DNA of 64,000 nucleotides from Ignelater luminosus. Lineage: Eukaryota > Arthropoda > Insecta > Coleoptera > Elateridae. The position numbers and the translations under genes are program-made. The notes under the pieces were generated by a model. The model saw nothing but the letters and a program-made list of their open reading frames with translations, did not search any database and was not told the DNA's origin. This document shows positions 47,451-59,300 of this stretch, piece after piece; the stretch's first letter is position 1, and every line of letters starts with the position of its first letter. The stretch lies in contig VTPC01090557.1 of the NCBI GenBank assembly GCA_011009095.1, forward strand, positions 62,001-126,000. The letters run 5' to 3'.

Positions 47451-48168
47451 TACTGGCGTCTCTAGAATGTTCTAATCTCCTTAGTGGCCTTCTACTTCTT
47501 GAACAGACTTGGCGTCTTAAGCGACAAGTTATTGTCCTTCTAGTACAGCTTCTGATGAGCTGCTTGTGTGTGCACCCGCAGCGTGTGGCGAGTGCTGAAT
47601 AAGGCCGTCGCAGCTTCTGATGAGCTGCCTATTTGACTAGCTGCCATGGTAAACAAGCGATTGTTCGCTTCGATTTCCTTCTCAGGTGTCGTAGCTCTTC
47701 TCTCACGATGTAGAGAAAGTCATAGCTCTTCTCTCACAATGTCGAGAATATTTGTAGATCTTTTTTGCGGTCGTTGATTGTTGTGGGTCTATGTTCGTGA
47801 ATCATCGTCTGTAGGAAGGCAGAGGGGCGTAAATCCTCCGTCTCACTGGGATGACTTGACACAGCTACGAGAGGGCACGTTGCAGCGCACGAGATTGCTG
47901 CATTGTGTTGACCCCACCAGCGGCCATGTCATTCATCTTGTTGGTGATTGGGGATGATCGGTCTGCACCTCTTCGCATCTGTTGGTGGTTAGGACTTCTT
48001 ATCTTCTGCCCTTGTAGGTTGCGTTGTGGATGTTGTGGTAGGTCGTTGCCATTTCCATACTCGGTAGAAGATTTCCCATGATGTTACTGATTAGTGATGC
48101 GAAGAAGTGTTGAGGGAAGAAAATGCGTTAGCATCTTCCCCTTTCCTCGGATTTTGGACGTCTTCATG
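47451..48168. repeat. GC-rich insert between 15-bp direct repeats
   Basis: ATCCAAGATTAAACA occurs at 47436-47450 and again at 48169-48183, bracketing 718 bases that are much richer in GC than the left flank. No frame is recognisable on either strand. A shorter internal repeat (AGCTCTTCTCTCAC, twice near 47690-47735) is present. The pattern suggests an inserted retroposed or LTR-type sequence; the class is unknown. Confidence 0.5.
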
Positions 48169-48183
48169 ATCCAAGATTAAACA

Positions 48184-48380
48184 CATAGCAATAAAAGTCA
48201 CATTTCGATAGGACTAGGCGTTCCCGAGATACAGGATATTCGTAAAAAAACAAAAGACCTAACCATCAAACTCCCATCTTAATAGGACCAACCGTTCCTA
48301 GGATATGAAGTATCCGCTATATTAAAAAAACAAAAGAAGACCGGAAGCCTCCGAAGTTGATACAATAACCCATTCGTAAT

Positions 48381-48435
<55 letters not shown>

Positions 48436-48825
48436 GTCTCTTTCAAAACAAAAAAAAAGCAAATAAAACGCAATCACCACGAAGTTTCCCGTCTAAAAAC
48501 CGAAAATTCACGACAAGCGAAATCGAGAAATGTCCCAACGCACCACTGCCACAATCACGTTCGTCGGATCCGAACGAAGCACTATAAGCGCTCGCCCGTT
48601 TCAGTGCAGCTCCATATGGCCCGTTGGTAAGACGGAGAGGCGCGCTGCCGGTTTTTCAAAACTTCCGACGCGTCCAACACCAAACCTGCGGCAACGTCAC
48701 CCGCCCGTTGTTACGATCCTTCCCTTCACTTCACGAAACCGTCACAGCTTGAAAGAAAATCCGGGCAAAAACAAGAAAGGAAAGAAACATCCTCTATGTA
48801 TTTAATATTATACGTATAGAAATAC
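48184..48825 (-). repeat. R1 repeat copy with long CT microsatellite
   Basis: Minus-strand head (48825-48470), a CT dinucleotide tract of about 48 bases (48383-48430) and two tail units (48198 and 48275). The head end ATGTATTTAATATTATA mirrors the start of the 1.86-kb copy. Confidence 0.8.
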
Positions 48826-48829
48826 TGGA

Positions 48830-49670
48830 AGAGGCTTCAATCTAGTACTTATTTGTTCTCAAAATCTTAGAGTTAAACCTATTTCAAAAAAAACAATAAA
48901 ACAGAATTCTAACAGAAAGATGTTGACCACAAGAGTGGAAAGTTTCTGTCGCTATTTGAGATTCAGCTCGGTCAGGCCGAATCCTACTGAGAATAACCAT
49001 TGAGGAAGGCAAACTCGTTCGAGTTTTAGTAGATCCCAAGAAATTCAATCACTTCAAATATCTCGATGGATCCGAAACAGTCGAGCCTAGAAAGTCCGAG
49101 TATCTCAGAAAAACCCAACTGGCTCAGAAGATTCTATCAACTTAAATATCTACAACTTGATTTAAAAATCAATCTAACGGGGGTTTGTTACTCTTATAAT
49201 CTCCTTGTTCTCATAATTCTACCTGTCCATACTGTAAAGTTATTGAAACAAAGGATAAAACTGAGAATCGGATTGTAATTTTTAGCAAAAATAATAATAA
49301 AACAAGAAAATCCAAAATTCTAATAGGCTTGTGTTGATTAGCAAACAAAACACAACTAATCAAAGCATGCTTTGAAAACAACGTCTGTTCCGAAAGCCAG
49401 AACCTCAATTTTAAATCAGTTATGCAGATCTATTTCGCATGAGCTTCATCCTTGGTTGAAATTCAGTCTAACACAAAATTTAAAAATGTAACTATGTGTA
49501 ACTATGATGACACCTGTCACCAATGCATTCTGCTACAAACAGGGGAATCTGCATCGAACCGAGTTCGAGCATGGAATCGGAAAGAAATGTTTTGGGTCTG
49601 CAATAGAATTAGTACCCAAATTAAAAAGAAAAAAGAATGAAATGCAAAAGTTACTCTCGGGTTAGGTAGG
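48830..49670. other. Unclassified stretch
   Basis: Short frames without recognisable motifs. Probably old mobile DNA. Confidence 0.4.
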
Positions 49671-51357
49671 GGTAACAGTTCGTTACTCGTCGTAATAAAA
49701 TTATTTAAATTTTTTAAAATCCCGCCAAGATTTCATTATTCTAAGTTGGTACGAGAGTGTCATAAAATAATGTGGATGCATACTCTCGACTTATTTACGT
49801 TAATTTCTATAATTTATTATTGTATTCAAAATTTGATTTGTTCATTTATTAAATTGAATTAGTAATTTTATATTTTTAAATTTTTCTTATTTAAAATCAT
49901 CCTTTGTAGGAAAATGCGAATTTTATTGTTTTCGGGGAATCCCCTAATGAAATATCCTTAAACAGTTTGATTTTAACATTTTTTTGAATATTTGTTATTC
50001 TCCCGTATAAAAGCTTTATTTGTGTTTGATAATTCTTTAGAAATTCTAATTTAATTTAAAAAAGCGAAATATTGATCCTAAACCCTTGATTTTCTCTTCA
50101 GTTTTAATTTGTATAAATTTGGATACTCTCACATTTTAAATTTGGCGGATTGGTGAACATTCTTCTTAGATGTGGTCCTTCCGGTTTCATCTGAAAAAAA
50201 AGATTGCAAAAATTGTTGCACAATCAACAGGTTGGTTGTAATTTTGGTGGTGGTTTTAATTTTGCAATCAAAATTAGATTTTTTTCAGCGGAGTCTGAAT
50301 AAATAATGTGCTAGCTAGTTTCTTCAAGTGTTGTGAATTTTTATTTTAGCTTATCCTGTTGTTATCATTGAGAAACCAGAATAATTTGAATTTCCTATCA
50401 ATCTGAGCTAGAAATGCAAATCGTACATAACCTCACAAAGGGGTGATATACAATGGTACTGGATCAACAATCAAAATCTAGCAAACAGTACTAAATGTAG
50501 ATCATCAGAGGAGTGTGATAAAGCCAGAAAATATAAACCTGTGAGTTAAACCTGAGTTTTGTTTTAACGTTTGTTTTGTTTCTAAATTTGTTCATATGAC
50601 AAGATGAAACTTTTGTTGTTATGCTGCGATTTGGTGACATTTATTGGTATTTTTAATGAATTGGTGGTTACTGTTAAAATCCGCATGTTTTAACAATGAA
50701 AGAATATTTAATATTGTGGGTATCCATTTGTTTATGGACAGTTAGTTGCTATCTATGATATCCACTTGTTCAATGACTAAATATATTTAATATTATAAAC
50801 ATCCATTTCTTTATTGATATTTAAGTTGCTGTTATTGATGTTTATTTGTTTGTTAACCTAGTTGTTAATTAAACTAGGGTGACGTCACCTCTATTTAGTG
50901 AGGATTATTTAAATTTAAAAGGTTTTTCATTCGTGTTGAAGAGTGACCTTCTCTTTTGATTCGTTTTTATCTTGTTTGTGTTTTTGCGATAAACATATTG
51001 ATTAAATAAAACTGTATATCATTTTTTTGTCTCATATTTTATTGATAAACACTACTTCTGTTTTGGAATTTTGAGTTTTTCTTCCCAATTTAAACAAAAA
51101 AGCTCTGGCGTCCAACATACATAGATTATCGATAAGCTAAGTCTTCCCTTAGTGTTCTGTTGGGTTTAAGGTAGAAATTTAAATAACAGACCTGTGGTTT
51201 ATCATAATGGTGGTGGATCCCAATTTAATTTTAAAATTATCTAACACCCACGACCTAAAATGAGATGAGTATTATTAGCCAGATTGTTTCTAATAAGCAT
51301 TGAAGTTATTTGGTGAGTAACCTTTAAATTAGAAATAACTTTTTAACTGCTGTTACA
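49671..51357 (+). mobile_element. LTR-like unit 1 (fossil)
   Basis: A 1.69-kb non-coding unit with ends resembling TGTAAC...GTTACA, an internal TATA motif in CCCGTATAAAAG, a TGACGTCA box and AATAAA signals, as expected for an LTR. Three more units are at 52551, 54235 and 61180. The family is unclassified; solo LTR is the likeliest reading. Moderately diverged between copies. Confidence 0.65.
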
Positions 51358-52129
51358 TTGTATTGACAACAATGCAAAGCTTAGATATCTTATACTCCAT
51401 TTGTTGGCGATTAATATCTTAGTTTGTTTTTGAAATATTGAGCAAACAAGAAATTTTAAATAAAACTTTGACAGCCTGTATCTCGGAAACGGGGTACTTT
51501 AGGGGGAAAAGTCATATGGGCAAAAAGACTTAATTCTTGTTGAGGAATAGGTACGCCTGCACTCATTTTTAAAACACCCCGCATAAGAACACCTGGTAAT
51601 GTAGTAGAAGCTGATAGAGCAGATGATGCGATTCCTAATCAGGTGGTAGAACCATAAAGTTATACAGTCGAATTGATACTAAAGCGATTCTGTTCAAAAT
51701 TTTCACTTTAGGTGACGTAGATAATTTCTAGCGAAGCATATACATAGCACAAGCTAGCAATTCAGCTTTAGCCATGTAAACGGCTAAAAATGGAGAACTG
51801 ATTAATTTCCAGCTATAGCCATCAGCGTTTTAATAAGTTAGGAGTGGCAAAATCATTATGAAACTTGAGAAATTAGTAAAAATAATTACTAACCTCTGTA
51901 TGTATGCAATTATTCGACTGTCTGGATTGTAGTACACGTACATATGTATAAGATACTGCATTCAAATAAGCTTAAGAAACCTTAAGAAAAACCGTAAGAA
52001 AAGGCACATTTTGGTAAATAGCAAATTTAAACGCACGTTGTAGCACCAGCACCAACACTTCGTTGTTGGCAACCATTTTGGGCTCGAAATTTAAACATTG
52101 TAAGTCCTTTCCTACAGGGTTTTTCTAAA

Positions 52130-52546
52130 TTACAGCGAAAACTGTTCGTAAATGGTTAAATCTGGTAAAGTGGCTAAAACGGGTACCTCTACCCTACTAC
52201 ATATCAGAATTACGAAGAAGTAAAACATAAAAATGGCTATCATTAAAAAACGAATAAATATAAATAATAGAAACAATTCAAAAAGAAAGTCCTGTGAAAA
52301 ACAACGAAATAAAGGTCCCATTCAGCAATGCTCAGAAAAACAACTTTCGCGGACTTGATCCCAAATAAGAAAAAATGGAATAAAGATTGCGGTTGTTAGT
52401 GGAGAATTTAACATTCCTAGAACAACATTAAGAGATAAACTCTTAGGAAACATTATTAAAAAAATTGAGACGCTTGATCCAGAATCTATTCTAGGAGTCG
52501 AAATAGAAAACGAACTTAAACAATAGATAATAACTAATGCAGCAGG
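52130..52546 (+). pseudogene. Pogo/Tigger-like transposase, N-terminal part
   Basis: The translated + strand contains GIKIAVVSGEFNIPRTTLRD, then LDPESILGVEIENELKQ (about 52375-52525), which is the CENP-B/pogo-type helix-turn-helix segment of Tigger-like transposases. Stops interrupt it. The matching catalytic half is at 55932-57480. The two halves are separated by a 3.4-kb insertion of LTR-like DNA (52551-55927) flanked by AGGT on both sides. Confidence 0.7.
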
Positions 52547-52550
52547 AGGT

Positions 52551-54234
52551 TGTAACTGTTTGTTACTTGTCGTAATGTAATTATTTAATTTTTTTTTAAA
52601 ATCTCGCCAATTTAATTTAATCTAAGTTGGCACGAGAATGTCATAGAAATAATGAAGACTCATACTCTCGGCTTTATTAAATTAACTTTCATAATTTGTT
52701 GTTGCATTAAAAATTTGGTTGGCTTATTAGTTATATTAAATTAGGAATTCTACATTTTTGAGCTTTTCTTATTTAAAATTATCTTTTGTAAGGAAATGCG
52801 TCGCTGATGTGAACTTTTGTGTTTCCGAAACTTCCCCTAACGAAGTACCCTTGAATTGGTTTGATTTTGGTATTTTGTTGAATATTTGTTGTTCTTCCGT
52901 ATAAAACCTTTATTTTTACTTGATAATTTTCTAGAATGTTTAATTTAATTTCAGCGAGTGAAATATCGATCAAAAATTATCGATTATTCTTTTAATTTAG
53001 TTTTTTAGATTTGGTTACTCCCACATTTGAAATCTGACGGTCGAATGTGACATTTTATAGAGGTGCGGTCTTTCCGGCCCGTTCGAGAAAACGAAGATCA
53101 TTGTGTGACGAGCTCTTCAAGTAATAGATCGTGGTTTTTTGTTTAGAATTTGTTTGGCATAATTCCCTTTTTGAATGTGGGATTGTTAATGAAAAATAGA
53201 ATCACTAATTCTCGTCGAATAGTGCCATTCTATTTTAGCTATTGAATTTTGTTTGGCTCTTTCTATTCTTGAGAAAAATCAAGATTATTAAACTGTTTTG
53301 AATGGATCCGTTTGGATGTGGCCCCTGAAAAACTTCGTATTAATAGATAATTCCTGAGGGTATATCAAGTAAAAATTCTGATATTGACTATAAAAGGAAT
53401 TGTAGAAGCTTGGAATTCAGCTAATTTGAGCTGCAGAATCTGAAGAGGTAATATCGTTTATAACCGCATAAATCCACATGGATATGGTATACAATGGCGA
53501 TGGACCAATAAACAAAATATAGCAATCATCATTGAACGTAGATCCTCATGGGAATGTGATAAAGCCAGGACTTACATGTGAGTTTGAACCTGTGTTTTGG
53601 TTTTAACTTTTACTTTTCAAATTTGTTTATAAAAAAAGATAAAACTTATTGTTACATTTCGATACGGTGACATTCATTTGTTTATTGATGAATTAGTTTA
53701 CTGCAGTTGATGTCCGCTTGTTTAATAACTAAATATATTTAATATTATAAATATCCATTTGTTTATTGATAAATTAGTCTGGTATTATTGATGTCCATTT
53801 GTTTATTAACCTAGTTGTTAATTTAATTAAACCATGCTAACGTCATCTTCACTTATATGTGAGGGTAAGATAAAATTTAAAAAGGTTTTTTACCAGCTGT
53901 TTTAACTGTTTGATACCTTTTGATACAAAATTTAACAGGTTCTTTTCTAGTTGCCCGATTTATTTGTTTGTTCTTGTTCTGTTCTTACATTTGTAATAAA
54001 TTGATAAAGTTAAATTGTATATGTCATCTTATTTAATAATAACAAACAAAACTAACATTGAAATAGTGTTTAATGGTCTTAACGAATATCTGAGTTGAAT
54101 ATTACTTAAGGCATATCTGTGGTTTATCATTGATATATAGATATCCCTATCTGACACCCACGATCCAAATTGAGATGAACCATTAGCCGGATTGAATTTA
54201 GTTCAGTAAGCAATGTACAGCAAAAACCATAATT
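52551..54234 (+). mobile_element. LTR-like unit 2 (fossil), tandem with unit 3
   Basis: Same family as the unit at 49.7 kb. It starts TGTAACTG after AGGT and runs directly into the next unit, with no coding internal region. A TGGCGCC-type string, like a Lys-tRNA primer site, occurs late in related units. Confidence 0.65.
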
Positions 54235-55927
54235 TGTAATGGTTCGTTACTCGTCGTCATAAAATTATTTAAATTTTCTAAAATCCCGCCAATATTTTAT
54301 TACTCTAAGTTGGTACGAGAGTGTCATAAAATAATGTGAATGCATACTCTCGATTTTTTTAACTTAATTTTCATAATTTATCGTTGAATTCAAAATTTGA
54401 TTTGTTCATTCATTAAATTGAATTAGAAATTCTATATTTTCAAGTTTTTCTTATTTAAAATCATCTTTTATAGGAAAATATGAATCTTATTGTTTTTGGG
54501 GGAATCCCCTAATGAAATATCTGTGAACAGTTTGATTTTAACAATTTTTTGAATATTTGTCATTCTCCCGTATAAAAATTTTAGTTGTGGTTGATAATTC
54601 TTTAGAAATTCTAATTTAATTTTAAAAAGCAAAATATTAATCCTAGGTCATTGGTTTTCTCTGCAGTTTTAATTTGTATAAATTTCGATACTCCCGTATT
54701 TTAAATTTGGCGGATGAATATGACATCTTCGAGAGGCGTGGTTCTTCCGGCCCGTTGTATGGCGAGCTCTTAAAAGAACAGTTTGTTGGTGCTTGGTTTT
54801 AAAATTTGTTTGGTATAATTCTACATTTAAATGTGTAATTTTCTAAAGGAGTATAGTATTTCTATTGAATAATTCTGTTAGTGGTTTTTGAAACAATTAT
54901 TGTTGTGAATTTTGGAATTTTTTTTTTGGTCAACAAAATTTACCTCCAATGGTAAATGGTTAATTGGGTCGTCTGGCATTGTTTCTTGAACAATGGTTAA
55001 AAAAGAAGATCTTCGTTAATGTGAAGTTAGGTTTAGCATCGTGAAAATTTGTAACCAACAACAGAAAAATTATACAATTCGTTTGAGTTAAAATTTGAAT
55101 AAGATGATATATGGATTGATGGGGTAATATTGTGCAACCATATTCCATAGGCGTAGACAGTTGTCAAGCAGAATTTTAATTTAAGTTTGGGTGAGTTTAA
55201 ACAAAAATTTTATAATAACTGTTCGTACATCATGTTTGGAAAGAATCCGGATTGTGATGCGAAGACAGTGTCAGTTTATCTGGTTTTGTTGTATTGAAAT
55301 CTTTTGAAAAAAAATTTGAAATCATTGTCTGAACGTTTGATTATGTTACTAGTAAAACAGATATAATTGTGAATAATGGAAATGTTTGTTTGATGTTAAT
55401 CTGTTTTTGGTTTCTTTTTTTGAATTATTAAAGTTTTTTTCTATAATTGTAAGTGTAGGTTGAAAGTTAAATATATTTTATTACAAAAATATAATTAGTT
55501 ATAAACAAAGCAATTCTGAATGACGTCATTCCAGCTTTGAGTTTAAGGAATAAGTATTATTCGAAGTTGATGTATTGGTCGATGTTTTTTTTTGTTTTAT
55601 TTCTTTGTGAATTTCAATAAATGTATTAACTCAGCCTCATTTCTTTGTTGCTGTGTCATAGATAAATAGTAAGTTCGTCGGGTCTTCAATTTTCCCCAAA
55701 TAAAAGAAGATTCTGGCGCCTAACGTTGGTATGTTGTCGTTTTGTTTAATAAATTAAAATTGTTTTGCGGACTTGCTATTTATTGCTGACTTGATATCCC
55801 GATCTAATTTCAGGTTGTCTGACACCTACGACTCAATTAAAGCCTGATTGGATTTAGATAAGTATGTATATTTGGTGAGTAACCTTTTAATCCAAGAAAA
55901 GTTTAAAAAATGTTACAAATTGTTACA
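54235..55927 (+). mobile_element. LTR-like unit 3 (fossil), tandem with unit 2
   Basis: Starts TGTAATGGTTCG and ends TTGTTACA followed by AGGT. The AGGT before unit 2 and after unit 3 looks like a 4-bp target duplication for the pair, placed in the middle of a pogo-like transposase. The internal string TGGCGCCTAACGTTGG lies near 55718. Confidence 0.65.
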
Positions 55928-55931
55928 AGGT

Positions 55932-57480
55932 TTTTCAATTAACAGAGAAGGTTTGCTTTACTCAGTTGAGCAGATAGTGAAAAAAGGCAAAGCAAGCCCG
56001 GTAAGAAGTGGTATTACTCATTTCTTAGACGTCATCCCATAATCAGCCAGAAATAAGCCAAATATCTAAATAAGACCAATGGTTTTCGGAAACTAGGAAA
56101 CTTTTGGAAAATAACGTAGAGATACTAAATTTTGCAGATCGAGTGTGAAACATGGATGAGACGGCGATATTTCTGTCACCAAAAGGCACGTTGCTCTTGG
56201 CAGAAAGAGATAAAGCTGCACATAACGTTACATCTATCTACGTCAGAAAAAGACAATTTAACGTTAGTAACAGTAAATGCAGAAAGTGAGATGACCCTGC
56301 ATGTAACGATACACAAATACGATAGAATACCAAACGCCATTGTTCAGGCAGCACCTCCAGAAGCTTTTTCGAACATTTTTCACCCATTCTTAGTATACAT
56401 TTGCCGATTATTGTATTTCTCGACGGACATGCATCTCATTTATCTCTGCGTTTGAGCAGATTTTGCATAGACGATGGCATTATAATTGTACGTCTTACTC
56501 CAAATGCGACCCACGTAATGCAACCTCTAGACGTCGCCTTTTTTATCCACTAAAACAATCTTGGAAAGAAATGACTAGAAAGTGGCTATACGATCATGGA
56601 GAAAGTATAAAAAAAGAGGATGTTTCATCATCACTTCATGAAGTGTTCGTAGAGGGTAATTTTAATGGAAAAGAAAAAAATCATCTCACGCCTCACAAAA
56701 CACTTTAAAATATTTGGAGAAGCAGTTAACCAATACGACTGTGTTAGATCTATTTAACGAAACATATAAAAGCAAGAAAGAATGGGACAGGGACATAACG
56801 TGTTTACAACTATACAATGTATGGGAAAAAAATAAAAGGTTTTGTAAACCCATTAGATGTAGAACACATTATTCCTACAGATACTACAGAGTTTGCATTC
56901 AATCTGAAAGAAAATGTGGACACTAAAACCATACGTGAAATTGTCAGTATTCCAAATCAAGACATTACCCATGAAGACAAATCACAAAATTAACAGAAAG
57001 TTAACATTTTACAACGTGTTATTATTAAACCTGAGGCACCACAGGTTCTTACATTCGCAAAAGCATCATCCACCAACAAAGCTAAATCTGTTTCGGTCAT
57101 TTTACAAAAAGTTTTGCGATAGCCTGATACTCCAAAAACGACGAAAAAGAAGAAAAATGCTTTAACTTACCATTAGTATTGACATCGGACAAATGGATTG
57201 AAATTGTAGAAACTAAAGAAAAAGAAAATGTACAGGTTCAAAAAGAAAAGATGCGAAGAGAAGAAGGGACAGAAGAAAAAAAGATTGCAGGAAAAAATAA
57301 AAAGGTTTTGGGAAAGAAGAGTGTTGAAGGACAAGAGAAAGCCAATCCAGATATTGTTGTGGAAGATGTTATCGAAGATACCAAAAACAAAACGTTTGAA
57401 AAGCAAGACATTAGTCAAAATCTGAAGGTTGACTGTTTGTTATGTTATTGTTCAATTCAATTCAATTCAATTGCCTTCTT
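55932..57480 (+). pseudogene. Pogo/Tigger-like transposase, catalytic part
   Basis: Directly after the inserted LTR-like DNA the reading resumes with FSINREGLLYSVEQIVKKGK. It is followed by MDETAIFLSPKG (first Asp codon 56155), VNAESEM, YDRIPNAIVQAAPP, IVFLDGHASH (second Asp codon 56422), PNATHVMQPLDVAF (third Asp codon 56530; 35 residues after the second) and FYPLKQSWKEMTRKW. A basic, Lys-rich tail follows to about 57480. This is the DDE_1/Tigger catalytic order. At least two frameshifts and several stops are present, so it is a relic. Terminal repeats were not identified. Confidence 0.85.
57447..57476. repeat. TTCAA pentanucleotide microsatellite
   Basis: About four to five consecutive TTCAA units. 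Confidence 0.8.
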
Positions 57481-57496
57481 TCGCTGTTTACGCTGA

Positions 57497-58786
57497 ATTT
57501 CTAGCTTCATATTATAGTGAATTACAGCCTTTTAGATTTATAGGAACAGGGCTATGTGCCAACCTACTTAAGCAATAGGATAGACTATTTATTTACATCT
57601 TACGATAATATTTTAACCATCAATAACTTTATTTTGCATTTTAAACTTATTTATCCTCTATCAATTTATGTTTTTCTCCTCCCTTTTTTCCGTTTCCCAA
57701 CAGACTGTTTTAACTAAAAATAATTATTTCAAATCAATTATCAATTATATTAAATAAATTGAACGTAGTAACCGGAAAAATGACAAACAAATTATCGAAT
57801 GCCCACAAAATCCAACTAATCAGTTAAATTTTTTAGCAGTCGATTTAGTGGTTACACGCAAAACTCCAATATATTCCGAGAGAGCCAGTGAAATGGAAAA
57901 AACCAGACTAGAATTGAAGTTTTCATCTCGTATACATAGAGCAGTGGCAAACATACAAATTTACTCGTGCTATTTTGTGTGCATTTTACATTCATTTGTT
58001 ACTCCACAATCTCTACTTTAATAAGTTTTTCAGTGGAACAAATCGAATCGATTTCCTGCTTTGGTCGGGAGCATTAGCATCGATTAAAATTGTAGTGCTA
58101 CTACTACCTGACTACCGGCTCTTTCTCCTATAACCAATAATGAACTTCGGACTGCGGATTCTGCTGCATTTGGTTTGTTTTGCTCTCTCTCCCATACAGT
58201 ACTATTACAATGTAATTCAATTTAATATGCTCATTCATTTTATCCAGCAAAGGTTATAGAAATAGACGAGGTCACCCAACAAACAAATAAAAAGGCCAAA
58301 TCCTGGCCTCATAGTATGCTACCTTTAGTACTTTGTACTGGGACGATACTGGCAAACAGTCATGGGCCTGATCATATAGGTCACACTGCCCAGAAGCAGG
58401 GCCAATGCTTCACCAGTACTATGTTAATACCTGCATCTTGCCATAAAGAACCCATTACAGTGCCAGTGCAGTGCCAGTAGATTTACACAGTGATAGTTTT
58501 CTTCTGGCCCATTAGATGAAATACACACACATTTTATACTTTACCTTTACAATCCCAGCAGTATACCAGTAATTGAAAAAATGGCGCTGTCCAATGAAAG
58601 GGCGCTTATGGCTGATTTTTGATTTTTAAATAAAACTTATTTTAATTTTTTTAATTTTAGCCATAAGCATCCTTTCTTCGGACAAGGTCACATATGCCTT
58701 TTATTAAGTTTTTGTGATTCTAAATCAATAAATAATACAAGCATATAATTTCATATAATTTATAATACTTAAATATCAAGACAAAA
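57497..58786. other. Unclassified stretch
   Basis: A moderately GC-rich part at 58260-58480 with a short direct repeat CAGTGCCAGTGCAGTGCCAG. No gene is recognised. Confidence 0.4.
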
Positions 58787-58862
58787 ATTCTACTGTCTCC
58801 CCACAAATGAAAGTTCAAAAGATCGTGCAGGCATTGACCATCATACCGCCAGACGGGATCGG
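58787..58862 (-). repeat. Partial copy of the hammerhead-bearing repeat (3' body)
   Basis: The minus strand reads CGTCTGGCGGTATGATGGTC AATGCCTGCACG and TGTGGGGAGACAG, matching 46331-46395. The ribozyme core upstream of the cleavage site is too diverged to recognise. Confidence 0.7.
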
Positions 58863-59300
58863 ACAGTTCCTCGCTAGTTATTGTTTTCAGATTTTCATGT
58901 GCAATACTTTCGCATCTTTTGTACGTATAATTCAAAAATAAGAAACAAAATAGATAAATAAAAACGTTTCTGTAAAATAATTTTGTAATTTAATCATTTG
59001 TATTAAGGTAGCATATAATTATAATACACGAACTAAACATAACCACATGGCTAAACATATTTCGCTTTTCTGAATCCCACCAGAAATCGGAAAAAAATAT
59101 AAAAATTAACACAATTCAAAATTCACATTTTCCGTAATTAATTTAAAATTGATAGTTGTGAGCCAGCCCGCGGAGGTATCCGATTTTATTTCTATTGTTA
59201 TAGTCCATCACTAATCTCATCATTTGTTCGTCAGCTAAGCGGTATTTTCGTAATTTCGTGGGTAGTTGGTTTCCTGCAACTAGTTGTAAATATCACGTCC

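Noticed and set aside
47550-47630. Two CTGATGAGCTGC strings
   Set aside because: They lack the GAAA core and helix I pairing; they are internal repeats of the GC-rich insert.
49452-49640. 62-codon frame with a Cys pair
   Set aside because: No recognised family and no splice or conservation signal.
55710-55730. TGGCGCCTAACG string as a primer-binding site marking an LTR end
   Set aside because: In all copies the repeat continues about 200 bases to GTTACA, so it does not mark the unit border; kept only as a remark.
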